A stretch of 64,000 nt of DNA, taken from the NCBI RefSeq assembly GCF_010994095.1, contig NZ_WJYO01000002.1, forward strand, positions 62,001-126,000, written 5' to 3'. The notes beneath the pieces were generated by a model, which did no database searches, had not been told where the DNA came from, and saw nothing but the letters and a program-made list of their open reading frames with translations. Below are positions 37,325-46,813 of the stretch, piece by piece. Made by a program: the position numbers and the translations under genes. Every line of letters starts with the position of its first letter. The stretch's first letter is position 1. Source of the DNA: Mumia xiangluensis. GTDB taxonomy: Bacteria; Actinomycetota; Actinomycetes; Propionibacteriales; Nocardioidaceae.

Positions 37325-38454
37325 GTGCCGCTGCCCCCTCCGAGCACCGTCTCGTACACACGGACCACCTGCGGCGCGACCACACTCCAGTCGTACCTCT
37401 TGACCTCGCGACGCGCCAGGTCTGCGCGCGACTCGCGGCGCGGGTCGTCGAGCACCGTGAGCAAGGTGGCGGCCAGCGCTCCCCCGTCCTCGTTGGCGAA
37501 CAACGCGCCGAGGCGCCCGTCCTCGAGCACGTCGGCGAACGCCCGGATGTCGCTCGCCACCACCGGCGCACCGGCGGCCATGGCCTCGATCAGCACGATG
37601 CCGAAGCTCTCTCCGCCCGTGTTGGGGGCGATGTAGACGTCGGCCTCCGACAGCAGCCGCGCGCGTTCAGCGTCGGACACCCGCCCCACGATCTCGACGT
37701 ACGGCCTCAGCTCCGGCGGCACCATCGCCGTACCGACCTTCGGGTCGCCGGCGCCGGCGACGACGAGCCGCGTCCCCGGGAAGCGCTCCACCACGCGCGG
37801 CAGCGCCTCGAGCAGCACCGGGAGCCCCTTGCGCGGCTCCTCGAAACGGCCGAGGAACAGCAGGTCTCGGCGGTCGCCGGCGACCGTCGCTGCGGCGCTC
37901 GACCCTCCTGGGCGGCGCTCCACCCCGGCGAAGTCGTCGACGTACAGCCCGTTGGGGATGATCACCGAGTCGCCGCCCTGGTACTGGGCGACCACGCGCT
38001 GCGCCTCGCGCGAGACCGTGATCCGCGCGCTCAGCTTCTCCATCGCCGGGCGGAGCAGCGGCTCGGTCGCCGCGAGCGCACGCGAGCGGCCGATCGACGT
38101 GTGGATGGTCGCGATCGACACACCGGACGCGAGGCTCAGTGCCATCAGCGATACGCTCGGCGTCGCCGGGTCGTGCACGTGGAGGACGTCGAAGTTGCCG
38201 TCGCGGAGCCAGCGGCGGGTCCGGGCCATCGCCAGCGGTCCGAAGGACACCCGGGCGACGGCACCGTTGTAGCGGAGCGGCAGCGCCCGCCCCGCCGGGG
38301 TCACGTAGGCGGGGAGGTCGTCGTCGTCGGCCGCCGGGGCGAGCACGGACACGTCCACGCCCAGCTCACCGAGCGTGCGGCTGAGGTCGAGGACGTGGTT
38401 CTGGACCCCGCCCGGGACGTCGAACGAGTACGGGCACACCATCCCGATCCTCAT
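37321..38454 (-). CDS. pimA: Phosphatidyl-myo-inositol mannosyltransferase (PimA-like GT4)
   Basis: A 377-residue GT-B glycosyltransferase that transfers mannose from GDP-mannose to phosphatidylinositol at the cytoplasmic face of the membrane. The N-terminus MRIGMVCPYSFDVPGGVQNH, HVHDPATPSVSLMAL, the donor-site LFLGRFEEPRKGLPVLLEAL and NTGGESFGIVLIEAMAAGAPVVASD (E-x7-E) are intact. Genes for PI synthesis and PIM acylation are directly upstream with 4-base overlaps, which supports the specific assignment. Confidence 0.9.
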   Translation of the reverse strand: MRIGMVCPYSFDVPGGVQNHVLDLSRTLGELGVDVSVLAPAADDDDLPAYVTPAGRALPLRYNGAVARVSFGPLAMARTRRWLRDGNFDVLHVHDPATPSVSLMALSLASGVSIATIHTSIGRSRALAATEPLLRPAMEKLSARITVSREAQRVVAQYQGGDSVIIPNGLYVDDFAGVERRPGGSSAAATVAGDRRDLLFLGRFEEPRKGLPVLLEALPRVVERFPGTRLVVAGAGDPKVGTAMVPPELRPYVEIVGRVSDAERARLLSEADVYIAPNTGGESFGIVLIEAMAAGAPVVASDIRAFADVLEDGRLGALFANEDGGALAATLLTVLDDPRRESRADLARREVKRYDWSVVAPQVVRVYETVLGGGSGT

Positions 38455-39380
38455 CGCGCTCCCTCCGTCGGGCGGCGGTCGACCTCGAAGACGCGCTGCA
38501 GCATGTGCCAGTCGGCGGGGCTGCGTCGGATCTCGGCGGTGAAGACGTCAGCGAGGTCCTGCGTCATCGCTGTCAGTCCATCCTCCCCGGCGCGGGTCTC
38601 GACCGGCTCGTGGACCGTCATCCGGAGGCGGTCGCCGTCGTAGCGCGACGTCGCCGGGAACAGGATCGCGCCCGTCTGCTGCGCCAGCAGCGCGGGCCCG
38701 ACCGGCATCCGCGCGCGCTCCCCCAGCAGGTCGACGCCGATCCCGCTGCGCGACATGTCGCGGTCCGCCAGCAGACAGACGAAACCCCCGGCCCGCAGGT
38801 GCTCCGCGAGCCGCGGCATCGTCGGCTCGCCACCGGTCAGCGGCAGCACGGTCATCCCGATGTCCTCGCGGAACGCCACGAACTCGTCGTACAGGCGCTC
38901 GGGCTTCAACCGCTCCATCACGGTCATCAGCGGGAGGCCGTTGCTGCACGCCCACGCGCCCATCAGGTCCCAGTTGCCCATGTGCGGCAACGCCGCGATC
39001 ATCCCGCGCCCCGTCGCGTACATGTCGTGGGCACGTTGGCCGTGGTCGACGACGATCACCTCGTCGACGGCCGCGGCGTCACCGGTGTAGCGGGGAAGCC
39101 GGAACACCTCGCCCCAGTAGCGCAGGTACGACCGCATCGCGTCGCGTGCCAGCGCGTCCAGCTCGGCCTCGTCGGCGCCGGGAACAGCGCGCGACAAGTT
39201 GGAGCGCAGCCTCGTGATCCCGTCGCCGCCACGACGGTGGAGCTGGTCGGCGGTGGTGCGCAGGGCGGCGTCCACGGCCTTCTGCGGGACGTGGACGGCG
39301 AGGCTCCAGCCAGCGCGGTAGGCGGCCGCCTCCACGTGCGTCCGGACCGCGGCGAGCGTCGCTCCGTCAGGACGCCTCAT
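38451..39380 (-). CDS. Phosphatidylinositol mannoside acyltransferase (PatA-like)
   Basis: A 309-residue lysophospholipid-acyltransferase-type enzyme that acylates the mannose of PIM1/PIM2. I start at the ATG at 39380 (MRRPDGATLAAVRTHVEAAA), which overlaps pgsA by 4 bases; in-frame codons upstream lie within pgsA. The HxxxxD catalytic motif is His133-Asp138 in LPHMGNWDLMGAWA, and the second block is GGFVCLLADRDMSRSGIGVDLLGE. Its position between pgsA and pimA is the conserved actinobacterial arrangement. Confidence 0.92.
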   Translation of the reverse strand: MRRPDGATLAAVRTHVEAAAYRAGWSLAVHVPQKAVDAALRTTADQLHRRGGDGITRLRSNLSRAVPGADEAELDALARDAMRSYLRYWGEVFRLPRYTGDAAAVDEVIVVDHGQRAHDMYATGRGMIAALPHMGNWDLMGAWACSNGLPLMTVMERLKPERLYDEFVAFREDIGMTVLPLTGGEPTMPRLAEHLRAGGFVCLLADRDMSRSGIGVDLLGERARMPVGPALLAQQTGAILFPATSRYDGDRLRMTVHEPVETRAGEDGLTAMTQDLADVFTAEIRRSPADWHMLQRVFEVDRRPTEGAR

Positions 39381-39985
39381 GCCTGCGCCAACGACTGCCT
39401 CCGTACCATGAGCACGCGCTGCACGACCGTGATCGCGCTCGCCACCGCCAGCACCCACAGAACGATCGTCAACAGGATCGGCAGGTCGAACAGGCCGGAC
39501 AGGCCGGTCATCACGAGCACCGCGACCAGGCGGTCGGAACGCTCCGCGATGCCGCCCTTGGCCTCCATGCCGAGCGCCTCGGCCCGGGCACGGGCGTACG
39601 ACGTCAGCTGGCCGCCGACCAGGCAGCACAGCGCCACGACCATGAGGACGGTGTCGTCACCCTCGCCTCCGAACCAGAGCACGAGCCCGCCGAAGACGGC
39701 CGCGTCACCGATCCGGTCGAGCGTCGAGTCGAGGAACGCGCCCCAGGCGCTCGAACGCCCGGACTTGCGGGCCATGATCCCGTCGACCATGTCCGAGAAC
39801 ACGAACGCCGTGACGACCAGGACGCCGACGAAGAACTCACCGCGCGGGAAGAACCACAGCGCGCCTGCCGACACACCGATCGTGCCGACGAACGTCACCG
39901 CGTCCGGGCTGACACCCAGCCGCAGCAGCAGGTCGGCGATCGGGGTCATGATCTTCGCCCACGTCTCGCGGAACCGCTCCAGCAT
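39377..39985 (-). CDS. pgsA: CDP-alcohol phosphatidyltransferase (phosphatidylinositol-phosphate synthase)
   Basis: A 202-residue integral membrane enzyme. The CDP-alcohol motif D-x2-DG-x2-AR-x8-G-x3-D-x3-D is complete at residues 65-90 (DMVDGIMAR ... GAFLDSTLD). The start at 39985 ([20 protein letters not shown]) overlaps the HIT gene stop by one base. In actinobacteria the pgsA beside pimA makes phosphatidylinositol phosphate from CDP-diacylglycerol and inositol phosphate, not phosphatidylglycerol phosphate; that specificity is inferred from context. Confidence 0.92.
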   Translation of the reverse strand: MLERFRETWAKIMTPIADLLLRLGVSPDAVTFVGTIGVSAGALWFFPRGEFFVGVLVVTAFVFSDMVDGIMARKSGRSSAWGAFLDSTLDRIGDAAVFGGLVLWFGGEGDDTVLMVVALCCLVGGQLTSYARARAEALGMEAKGGIAERSDRLVAVLVMTGLSGLFDLPILLTIVLWVLAVASAITVVQRVLMVRRQSLAQA

Positions 39986-40575
39986 CAGGAACCCCCCGCC
40001 TGTCGAGGGCCGACCTCGCCCCAGGCCTTCGCGAGCAGGTCGCGGGTCTCCGCGAGGAGCTGCGGGACCACCTTCGTGCTGCCGGTCACCGTGATGTAGT
40101 TCGAGTCGCCCAGCCAGCGGGGTACGACGTGCTGGTGCAGGTGGTCGGACAGCGACCCGCCCGCGACCGAGCCGAGGTTGAGGCCGACGTTGAACGCCGC
40201 CGGGCCGCTCACGTGCTTGAGCACCCGCACCGCCTGCTGCGTCATCGCCGTCAGCTCGTGCGCCTCGTCGTCGGTCAGGTCCTCCAGCGCGCCGACGTGG
40301 CGGTTGGTCACCACCATGAGGTGGCCCGGGTTGTACGGGTGCAGGTTCAGCACGACGTAGACCGAGTCGCCGCGCGCGACGATCAGCGTGTCCTCGTCGG
40401 GCCGGCCCTGCATCACGCAGAACGGACATCCCTCGTCGCGAGGGGCGGCGTCGGTGATGTAGGCCATGCGGTGCGGCGTCCAGAGGCGGTCGAAGGACTC
40501 GAACCCCGTCTCACCCCGACCCCAGGGGCCGTCCGGCTCGGGCCCCCGGTGCGTACCGGCGTCGGCTGGGGTCAT
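39985..40575 (-). CDS. HIT-family AP4A phosphorylase-like protein
   Basis: A 196-residue histidine-triad protein. The triad [10 protein letters not shown] and the upstream [19 protein letters not shown] are typical, as is the N-terminal CPFC block. The ATG at 40575 overlaps the thrS stop by 4 bases. The mycobacterial protein encoded at the same place, between thrS and pgsA, is described as a diadenosine tetraphosphate phosphorylase, so that activity is likely here. It is the second gene of the thrS-HIT-pgsA-patA-pimA chain. Confidence 0.92.
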   Translation of the reverse strand: MTPADAGTHRGPEPDGPWGRGETGFESFDRLWTPHRMAYITDAAPRDEGCPFCVMQGRPDEDTLIVARGDSVYVVLNLHPYNPGHLMVVTNRHVGALEDLTDDEAHELTAMTQQAVRVLKHVSGPAAFNVGLNLGSVAGGSLSDHLHQHVVPRWLGDSNYITVTGSTKVVPQLLAETRDLLAKAWGEVGPRQAGGS

Positions 40576-42569
40576 ACCTGGACCCGGTCCGCAACGGCAG
40601 CAACGATCCGCTCGACCGCGTCGTCGACGGCGACACCGTTGTCCTGCTTGCCGCTGCGGTAGCGGAACGACACCGCGCCCGCCTCGACGTCGTCGTCGCC
40701 CGCGATCAGCATGAACGGGACCTTCTGGGTCTGCGCGTTGCGGATCTTCTTCTGCATCCGGTCGTCGGCCTCGTCGACCTCCACCCGGATCCCCAGGGCC
40801 TTGAGCTTGGCCGCGACCGCGTACAGGTAGTCCACGTGACGCTCGGCGACCGGGATCGCCGTCACCTGGACGGGCGCGAGCCACGGAGGGAAGGCGCCCG
40901 CGTAGTGCTCGACGAGCACGCCCATGAAGCGTTCGATCGAGCCGAACTTGGCCGAGTGGATCATGACCGGCTTCTGGCGTGAGCCGTCGGGAGCGACGTA
41001 CTCGAGGTCGAAGCGCTCCGCCGACGGCATGTTGAAGTCGTACTGGATGGTCGACATCTGCCAGGTGCGGCCGATCGCGTCGCGCGCCTGCACCGACACC
41101 TTGGGGCCGTAGTAGGCGGCACCGCCCGGATCGGGCACCAGCTCGAGGCCGGTCTCGAGGCACACGTCCTCGAGCACCTTCGTCGCCGTGGCCCAGTCGT
41201 CGTCGGACCCGATGAACTTGTCGGGCTTGGAGTCGTCGCGGGTCGACAGCTCGAGGTAGAAGTCGTCCATCCCGAAGTCGCGCAGCAGGCTCAGCACGAA
41301 GCCGAGCAGGTGGCGGATCTCGTCGGGCGCCTGCTCGGGCGTGACGTAGGAGTGGGAGTCGTCCTGGGCGAACCCACGCACCCGGGTCAGGCCGTGGATC
41401 ACGCCGGACTTCTCGTTGCGGTACACGTGCCCGAACTCGAACAGCCGCAGCGGCAGCTCGCGGTACGAGCGCTGGCGCGAGCGGAAGATCAGGTTGTGCA
41501 TGGGGCAGTTCATCGCCTTGAGGCGGTAGTCCTGCCCGTCGACGTCGAGCGCCGGGAACATGCTCTCGCCGTAGTACGGCAGGTGGCCGGAGGTGTAGAA
41601 CAGGCCCTCGCGCGCGATGTGCGGGGTGCCGACGTACTCGAAGCCCTCCTCGATGTGCCGCCGGCGGACGTAGTCCTCCATCTCCCGCTTGATGACGCCG
41701 CCCTTGGGGTGGAAGACGGGCAGGCCGGAGCCGATCTCGTCGGGGAACGAGTAGAGGTCGAGCTCGTTGCCGAGTCGTCGGTGGTCGCGGCGCTGTGCCT
41801 CCTCGAGACGGTGGAGGTGCTCGTCGAGCGCCTCCTTGGTCTCCCACGCCGTGCCGTAGATGCGCTGGAGCTGCTTGTTCTTCTCGCTGCCCCGCCAGTA
41901 CGCGGCGGCGTTGCGCATGAGCTTGAACGCGGGGATGCGCTTGGTGGTCGGCAGGTGCGGGCCACGGCACAGGTCGGTCCAGGCGACCTCGCCCTTGCGG
42001 TTGATGTTGTCGTACATCGTCAACCCGCCCGAGCCGACCTCGACGCTCGCACCCTCGGCGGCACCCTCGAGGTCGCCGGCGGAGGACTTCAGGCCGATCA
42101 GCTCCAGCTTGTACGGCTCGTCGGCGAGCTCGGCGCGTGCCTCGTCGTCGTCGATCGCACGTCGCGAGAACCGCTGGTTCTCCTTGACGATCTTGCGCAT
42201 CCGGCTCTCGATCTTGTCGAGATCCTCAGGGGTGAACGGCTGCTCGACGTCGAAGTCGTAGTAGAAGCCGTCGGTGACCGGCGGACCGATGCCGAGCTTC
42301 GCGTCCGGGAAGAGGTCCTGGACGGCCTGCGCCATCACGTGCGCGGTCGAGTGGCGCAGGATGTCGCGGCCGTCGGCCGAGCCGATCGCGACCGGCTCGA
42401 CGGCGTCGCCGTCCGCCAGCTCGTACGACAGGTCCTTGAGGGCACCGTCGACACGGGCCGCGATGACGTCGGCGTCGTCGCTGAAGAGCTCCCACGCCTT
42501 CGTGCCGGGCGTCACCGTGCGTTCGGCCTGGGAGTCAGGGCCAACGACGACGACTACGAGCTCGGACAC
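40572..42569 (-). CDS. thrS: Threonyl-tRNA synthetase
   Basis: A 665-residue class II synthetase. The GTG at 42569 is preceded by GAGGAG. It carries an N-terminal TGS domain, the editing domain with [20 protein letters not shown], and the catalytic core with [37 protein letters not shown] and [19 protein letters not shown]. The anticodon domain is C-terminal. TAGCAT at 42605-42610 is a plausible -10 box giving a leader of about 30 bases. It heads the PIM-lipid operon. Confidence 0.97.
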   Translation of the reverse strand: MSELVVVVVGPDSQAERTVTPGTKAWELFSDDADVIAARVDGALKDLSYELADGDAVEPVAIGSADGRDILRHSTAHVMAQAVQDLFPDAKLGIGPPVTDGFYYDFDVEQPFTPEDLDKIESRMRKIVKENQRFSRRAIDDDEARAELADEPYKLELIGLKSSAGDLEGAAEGASVEVGSGGLTMYDNINRKGEVAWTDLCRGPHLPTTKRIPAFKLMRNAAAYWRGSEKNKQLQRIYGTAWETKEALDEHLHRLEEAQRRDHRRLGNELDLYSFPDEIGSGLPVFHPKGGVIKREMEDYVRRRHIEEGFEYVGTPHIAREGLFYTSGHLPYYGESMFPALDVDGQDYRLKAMNCPMHNLIFRSRQRSYRELPLRLFEFGHVYRNEKSGVIHGLTRVRGFAQDDSHSYVTPEQAPDEIRHLLGFVLSLLRDFGMDDFYLELSTRDDSKPDKFIGSDDDWATATKVLEDVCLETGLELVPDPGGAAYYGPKVSVQARDAIGRTWQMSTIQYDFNMPSAERFDLEYVAPDGSRQKPVMIHSAKFGSIERFMGVLVEHYAGAFPPWLAPVQVTAIPVAERHVDYLYAVAAKLKALGIRVEVDEADDRMQKKIRNAQTQKVPFMLIAGDDDVEAGAVSFRYRSGKQDNGVAVDDAVERIVAAVADRVQV

Positions 42570-42756
42570 GGGTGCTCCTCTGGATGGTGCGGACAGTCGC
42601 CTCGATGCTATCCGCTCACCTCCCTGCGCTGCGCACCCGTTTGGCCGCGCGCAGTCGGGCTCCCGTCGTACGACCGCGGCACAGAACGCCTGCGTCGCCC
42701 GGCATGCGCGCCCGGGCGTCGGGTACCGGACGGTGACACCGACGAAAGGGAGAACC

Positions 42757-43266
42757 ATGACGGACGAGCAGCAGAAGCTCCTCGAGCTCCTCGACGACCT
42801 CACGATCGCGATGTTCACCACCGTGGACACCGACGGGACGCTGACCAGCAGGCCCATGGCACGTCAGCAGGTCGAGCCGAGCGCGCAGATGTGGTTCATC
42901 ACCGCGCGCGACTCCCGACAGGTCGCGCACCTCGCCGTACGCCCGAGGGTCGGCGTCACGTTCTCGTCCTCCAGCACGTGGGTCTCGCTCAGCGGGACCG
43001 CGGCCGTCGTCGACGACCGTGCGAAGCTCGACGAGCTGTGGAACACGTTCGCCGAGGCGTGGATGCCGGAGGGGCCGGAGGATCCGAACGTCGTGCTGAT
43101 CCGTGTCGACCTCGACGGCGGCGAGTACTGGGACACGCCCGGTGGACGCGTCGCCTCACTCCTCAGCTTCGCGAAGGCCAAGGTGACGGGGAAGCCGTAC
43201 GACGGTGCCGACAACGAGCGTGTCGACCTCTCGTCGACCGCCGAGCCAGGGCGTAGGACGACCTAG
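42757..43266 (+). CDS. Pyridoxamine 5'-phosphate oxidase-fold general stress protein
   Basis: A 169-residue split-barrel flavin-binding-type protein ([20 protein letters not shown]). The core [40 protein letters not shown] and [20 protein letters not shown] match the general stress FMN-binding (GSP26-like) family. AAAGGGAG lies just upstream of the ATG at 42757. It is a single plus-strand gene, divergent from thrS. The cofactor (FMN or F420) and substrate are unknown. Confidence 0.87.
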   Translation: MTDEQQKLLELLDDLTIAMFTTVDTDGTLTSRPMARQQVEPSAQMWFITARDSRQVAHLAVRPRVGVTFSSSSTWVSLSGTAAVVDDRAKLDELWNTFAEAWMPEGPEDPNVVLIRVDLDGGEYWDTPGGRVASLLSFAKAKVTGKPYDGADNERVDLSSTAEPGRRTT

Positions 43267-43281
43267 ACGGCCCCGGCGGGA

Positions 43282-43614
43282 TCAGTCCGCCGATCCATCG
43301 AGGTCCTCCGAGTCGCCTTCGATGACGACGACGCGATAGGCCTCGTCGAGGCGTACGTCGACCGTGCTGCCGTCGGTCCTGGTCACCTCCACCTCCCAGG
43401 TCGCCCCGTCCTCGTCGTCGCGCTCGACCGCGTTGGCACGGCCACCGCCGGTCGCCTCCAGCGCGGCGGACGTGGCCGCGGCGGCCTGCTGGGGCGTGTA
43501 GCCCCCACCGTCGTCTCCCGAACCTTCGCCGTCGGCCAGCGCCGCGCCCCCGACCGCGACCGCAGCCGCGACGACCGCTGCGGCGGTAGCCGCGACCCGT
43601 CTCTTCCTGACCAT
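43282..43614 (-). CDS. Secreted PepSY-like protein
   Basis: A 110-residue protein with a signal peptide (MVRKRRVAATAAAVVAAAVA, cleavage near ALA-DG). A Gly/Asp-rich linker is followed by one PepSY-like domain: YTPQQAAAATSAALEATGGG, then TWEVEVTRTDGSTVDVRLDE and YRVVVIEGD. Such domains are thought to modulate extracellular peptidases or sense the envelope. It lies between convergent and same-strand genes without an obvious operon. Confidence 0.75.
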   Translation of the reverse strand: MVRKRRVAATAAAVVAAAVAVGGAALADGEGSGDDGGGYTPQQAAAATSAALEATGGGRANAVERDDEDGATWEVEVTRTDGSTVDVRLDEAYRVVVIEGDSEDLDGSAD

Positions 43615-43712
43615 GGTCGCCCTCCTCCGGGTGCTCCTCGCTGTCCTCCCACCCTGTCGCGGTGCTTCCAATCGCGCGTTGAAGGAACGCGGGGTCTCAC
43701 GGGCGACCGAGA

Positions 43713-43748
43713 ACCGCCCGGCACCCCGTCCACGGGATGCCGGGCGGT
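43713..43748 (-). terminator. Terminator-like hairpin after the Ig-repeat gene
   Basis: ACCGCCCGGCA (43713-43723) pairs with 43738-43748. Inside it CCCGT and ACGGG add five pairs after one mismatch. It starts 15 bases beyond the stop codon of the Ig-repeat gene. Confidence 0.65.
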
Positions 43749-43763
43749 CTGGCGAGGATCGCC

Positions 43764-45566
43764 TCAGCGTCGGACGGTGACCTTCTTGACGACGGGCGCG
43801 CCGGCCGCGTACCGGCTGTCGCCCCGGTAGGTGACGGTCGCCCTCCACGTCCCGGCAGTGAGCCTGGGAAGCGTGAACGTCGCCCTGCCGGAACGCACGG
43901 TGGCGACGACCGTACGGGTGCGCTTGCCCCGCTTCAGCACGACCTTGACCGTGCCGCCGGCCCTGGCCAGCCCTGCCGGCGTCGACACCGTCACGACACC
44001 GGTGCCACGCTTGCTCGCTCGCAGCCTGCCCTTCGGGGCGAAGGCGACCTTGCCCGCCGCCGCGCGGGTGATGGTCACACTCGTGGCGCTGCTGGACGCC
44101 TTCAGGTTGGGGTTGCCCGCGTAGACGACGGTGACCGCGTAGCGCTTGGGTGCCAGCGCCCTGGGCAGGGCGAGCGTCGCGCGCCCGCCGGTCCCCAGGA
44201 CGAGCGTCCGCGACGCACCAGCGACGGTCACGACGACCTTGCCGGTCGGGACCACTCCCCCCGGGCCCTTGACGAGTGCCGTCACGGACGCGGACCTGCC
44301 GTACGGGGCCGCCTTCACGCTCGAGGTCAGCGTGGTGCCCGCCTTCGCCACGACCACGGTCAGAGGAGCCGACTCCGACACTCCGAGGACGGCATCGCCG
44401 CCGTACCTCGCGACGAGCGAGTACGTTCCGGCCGGCGTCGACGCCGCGATCGGGATCGTCGCCGACGCCGCCTCGAGCGTCGCCGTACGCGTGCCGCCGG
44501 GCAGACCTGTCACGGTGACCGCGCCGGTCGCGCCGGCTGTGACGGCCACCGTCGCCGTACCGGCCGTGCCGTGGACGAGCGACGACGGACCCGTGAGCGT
44601 CGTCGTGGACGGATCGCCGACCACCGCCAGCGGCACCGTCGTCTGCGACGCCTCGAGGACGTCTCCGCGGCCCCGGTACGCGACCGTCAGGCTCTTGTCG
44701 CCGGCCGTCAGGCCCGCCAGCACGATGCTGGCCGTGCCGTCGCGCTTGAGACGCGCGCTGCCGAGGAGCTCGTCGCCGTCACGGACGTCGACGAAGCCGC
44801 GCGGCTTGCCGGTCGTCGCACTGGGCGCGGCGTTCTGGTTCGCGGTGTTCAGCGAGATGAACGGCCCGTACCCGGCGGCTGCCACCGTCACGTCGAGGGT
44901 CGGCGTCTCGCCCAGCGGCACCGTGCCGTCAGCGGCGTCGCCCGCAAGGGTCGCGTTCGTCACGCTCGAGGCGCTCTGGCCCGCCAGCCCCTTCAGCACG
45001 AGGTCGATCTCGTCGACCGCCTCCTTGGCGAACGCGCGCTGGCTCTGCAGCTGGTTCTTGCCGGCCTCGCTCGCCGGGTTCAGGCTCCCGCGCAGGGCCT
45101 CGTCGCCGTACGCCAGGTCGCGGCCCTTCGTGAACCACCACTCGGTCATGTGCTCGGTGTTGCCACCGTCGTCGTTCTGCCTGATCGCCTGATCCACGAC
45201 GGGCGCCGGGTTGCCCTGCGCGTCCACGCGGTCCTTGTTGTACGTCAACAGGTGACCGACCTGGATCTTGCGCGCCTCGGCCTTCGGCTTCGACGTGTCC
45301 CCACCGGGGAAGTAGCTGACCGCGTTGACGCCGGTCGCCCCCGGGTCACCGGTCTTGCGGTACTGCGTGACCGCGTTCGACAGGTAGGTGTTCACCAGGT
45401 CGCCGTACAGGTGCGACGGCCGAGCGACCTTCACCACGCCGTCCTCTGCCGCCTCGACCGGGTTGTCGCGGATGTCAGGGGTGTCGGGCGTCAGTCTTTC
45501 GAGGGATCGCGAATGTGCCGATACTTTCGAACCAGTTGATCTTTTCGCCGGTTCGCCTCCGCGCAT
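43764..45566 (-). CDS. Ig-like repeat protein, apparently 5'-truncated
   Basis: A frame of 600 residues from the first usable ATG (45566). Residues about 35-185 are a domain I do not recognise (YGDLVNTYLSNAVTQYRKTG, NTEHMTEWWFTKGRDLAYGD). Four bacterial Ig-like domains follow, each closing with (V/L)(V/T)(A/V)(R/V)Y(R/G/A)G. The end is basic and Arg-rich. There is no signal peptide or cell-wall motif, although the domains are of extracellular type. The first 25 residues lack homology-like character and the DNA at 45490-45555 is AT-richer. The frame overlaps the monooxygenase stop. I think the 5' end was lost and the gene may be a pseudogene. Confidence 0.6.
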   Translation of the reverse strand: MRGGEPAKRSTGSKVSAHSRSLERLTPDTPDIRDNPVEAAEDGVVKVARPSHLYGDLVNTYLSNAVTQYRKTGDPGATGVNAVSYFPGGDTSKPKAEARKIQVGHLLTYNKDRVDAQGNPAPVVDQAIRQNDDGGNTEHMTEWWFTKGRDLAYGDEALRGSLNPASEAGKNQLQSQRAFAKEAVDEIDLVLKGLAGQSASSVTNATLAGDAADGTVPLGETPTLDVTVAAAGYGPFISLNTANQNAAPSATTGKPRGFVDVRDGDELLGSARLKRDGTASIVLAGLTAGDKSLTVAYRGRGDVLEASQTTVPLAVVGDPSTTTLTGPSSLVHGTAGTATVAVTAGATGAVTVTGLPGGTRTATLEAASATIPIAASTPAGTYSLVARYGGDAVLGVSESAPLTVVVAKAGTTLTSSVKAAPYGRSASVTALVKGPGGVVPTGKVVVTVAGASRTLVLGTGGRATLALPRALAPKRYAVTVVYAGNPNLKASSSATSVTITRAAAGKVAFAPKGRLRASKRGTGVVTVSTPAGLARAGGTVKVVLKRGKRTRTVVATVRSGRATFTLPRLTAGTWRATVTYRGDSRYAAGAPVVKKVTVRR

Positions 45567-45576
45567 CGCACGGGCG

Positions 45577-46704
45577 TCACCGGCCGGCCCGCACCGGCAC
45601 GCTCTCGGGCACCTCGCGGCGTGCCGGCCCCGATGCACGCATCCTGCGCAGGAGGTGGCGCGCGTCGCGGTCGACGCCCTGGATCATCGACGAGGCGACC
45701 GCGTACTGGAGGTCGAGTCCGAGGAAGTACAGCCCGGGCACCGGCGAGACGCCACGGTCGTGGAGCGGCCGACCATCCTCGTCGAAGGCCGCTGGCAGTC
45801 CCAGGAACCGGTGGTCCGGGCGCGAGCCGGTGCACCACACGACCGTGGAGACGTCGGGCACCACGTCGTCGGAGGAGACCGCGCGGCCGGCGACGACCAA
45901 CTCGATCCTCCCGATCTGGACGACCCCGGCCTCGTCGAGGTCGGCGAGCTTGTTGCGCACCAGCATCACGCCGTGGCCGTCGGCCTTCGCCATGAACCGC
46001 CGCCCCATCGGCGTGCGTCGGGTGAGCACGTGGCGGAAGACGAACATCACGACCGGGACGACGGCACGGCTCGGGGCGGCGTCGATGTCGAACGGAACCT
46101 GCCCGGGATGCCGTCCGGCGATCCAGGTCGGGTGACCGGCGGCCGCGGCCTCGAGCGCGACATCGGTCCCGGAGTTGCCGGCACCGACGACCAGGACGCC
46201 GCCCGGCGCGAGCTGCCCGGGCTCCCGGTAGTCCAGCGAGTGGATCTGCCGGACGCCAGGGTCCAGCTGGGCGGCGAACGCTGGGACGACCGGCCGCATG
46301 TGAGCGCCGGAGCTGACGACGACCCGATCGGCGAGGTACGTGGCCGTGTCCGTCTCCACCCGGAACCGCCCGCCGTCGTGGGCGACCCGACGGACGGGCT
46401 CCCCGGACCGGACCGGGAGCTCGAACCGGCGCGCGTACGCCTCCAGGTAGTCCGCCATCTCGTCGCGCGTCGGGAACCCGCGGAGCGGGATCCGCCAGCC
46501 GGGCAGGCTCGCGTACCGCGGCAGGCTGAACAGCTTCAGCGAGTCGTAGCGCCGCCGCCACGAGTCCCCGACCCGCGGGGCAGCCTCCAGGATCACGAAG
46601 TCCTCCCCCGCACGCTGCAGGTGGTAGCCCATCACCAGCCCGGCCTGGCCGGCTCCGATCACCACGGTGCCCACGTCCTGTGCGGCGCTTCCCTGAGTGC
46701 TCAC
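45577..46704 (-). CDS. Flavin-containing monooxygenase (FMO/BVMO-like)
   Basis: A 375-residue FAD- and NADPH-dependent oxidoreductase. The FAD site is VVIGAGQAGLVMGYHL (residues about 14-29) and the NADPH site VLVVGAGNSGTDVALEAA (about 175-192). SLPRYASLPGWRIPLRGFPT and VVWCTGSRPDHRFLGLPAAF fit the putative flavoprotein/CzcO-like group. The gene begins 109 bases from the LuxR-type regulator gene on the same strand, which could control it. The substrate is unknown. Its 3' end abuts the truncated Ig-repeat gene. Confidence 0.87.
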   Translation of the reverse strand: MSTQGSAAQDVGTVVIGAGQAGLVMGYHLQRAGEDFVILEAAPRVGDSWRRRYDSLKLFSLPRYASLPGWRIPLRGFPTRDEMADYLEAYARRFELPVRSGEPVRRVAHDGGRFRVETDTATYLADRVVVSSGAHMRPVVPAFAAQLDPGVRQIHSLDYREPGQLAPGGVLVVGAGNSGTDVALEAAAAGHPTWIAGRHPGQVPFDIDAAPSRAVVPVVMFVFRHVLTRRTPMGRRFMAKADGHGVMLVRNKLADLDEAGVVQIGRIELVVAGRAVSSDDVVPDVSTVVWCTGSRPDHRFLGLPAAFDEDGRPLHDRGVSPVPGLYFLGLDLQYAVASSMIQGVDRDARHLLRRMRASGPARREVPESVPVRAGR

Positions 46705-46813
46705 GGCTCCCCCTCGTCGTCTGGATCGACGTTAGGAGCGACCGCAGGGGCGCTGCTTCGGGCGCACCACCCATTCCGGCCAGAAGGCGATGGGTATTTC
46801 TGCGTACACGACC

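Noticed and set aside
40620-42569. T-box or other riboswitch before the synthetase genes
   Set aside because: The leaders of thrS, alaS and hisS are short or occupied by overlapping genes, and no T-box sequence was found.
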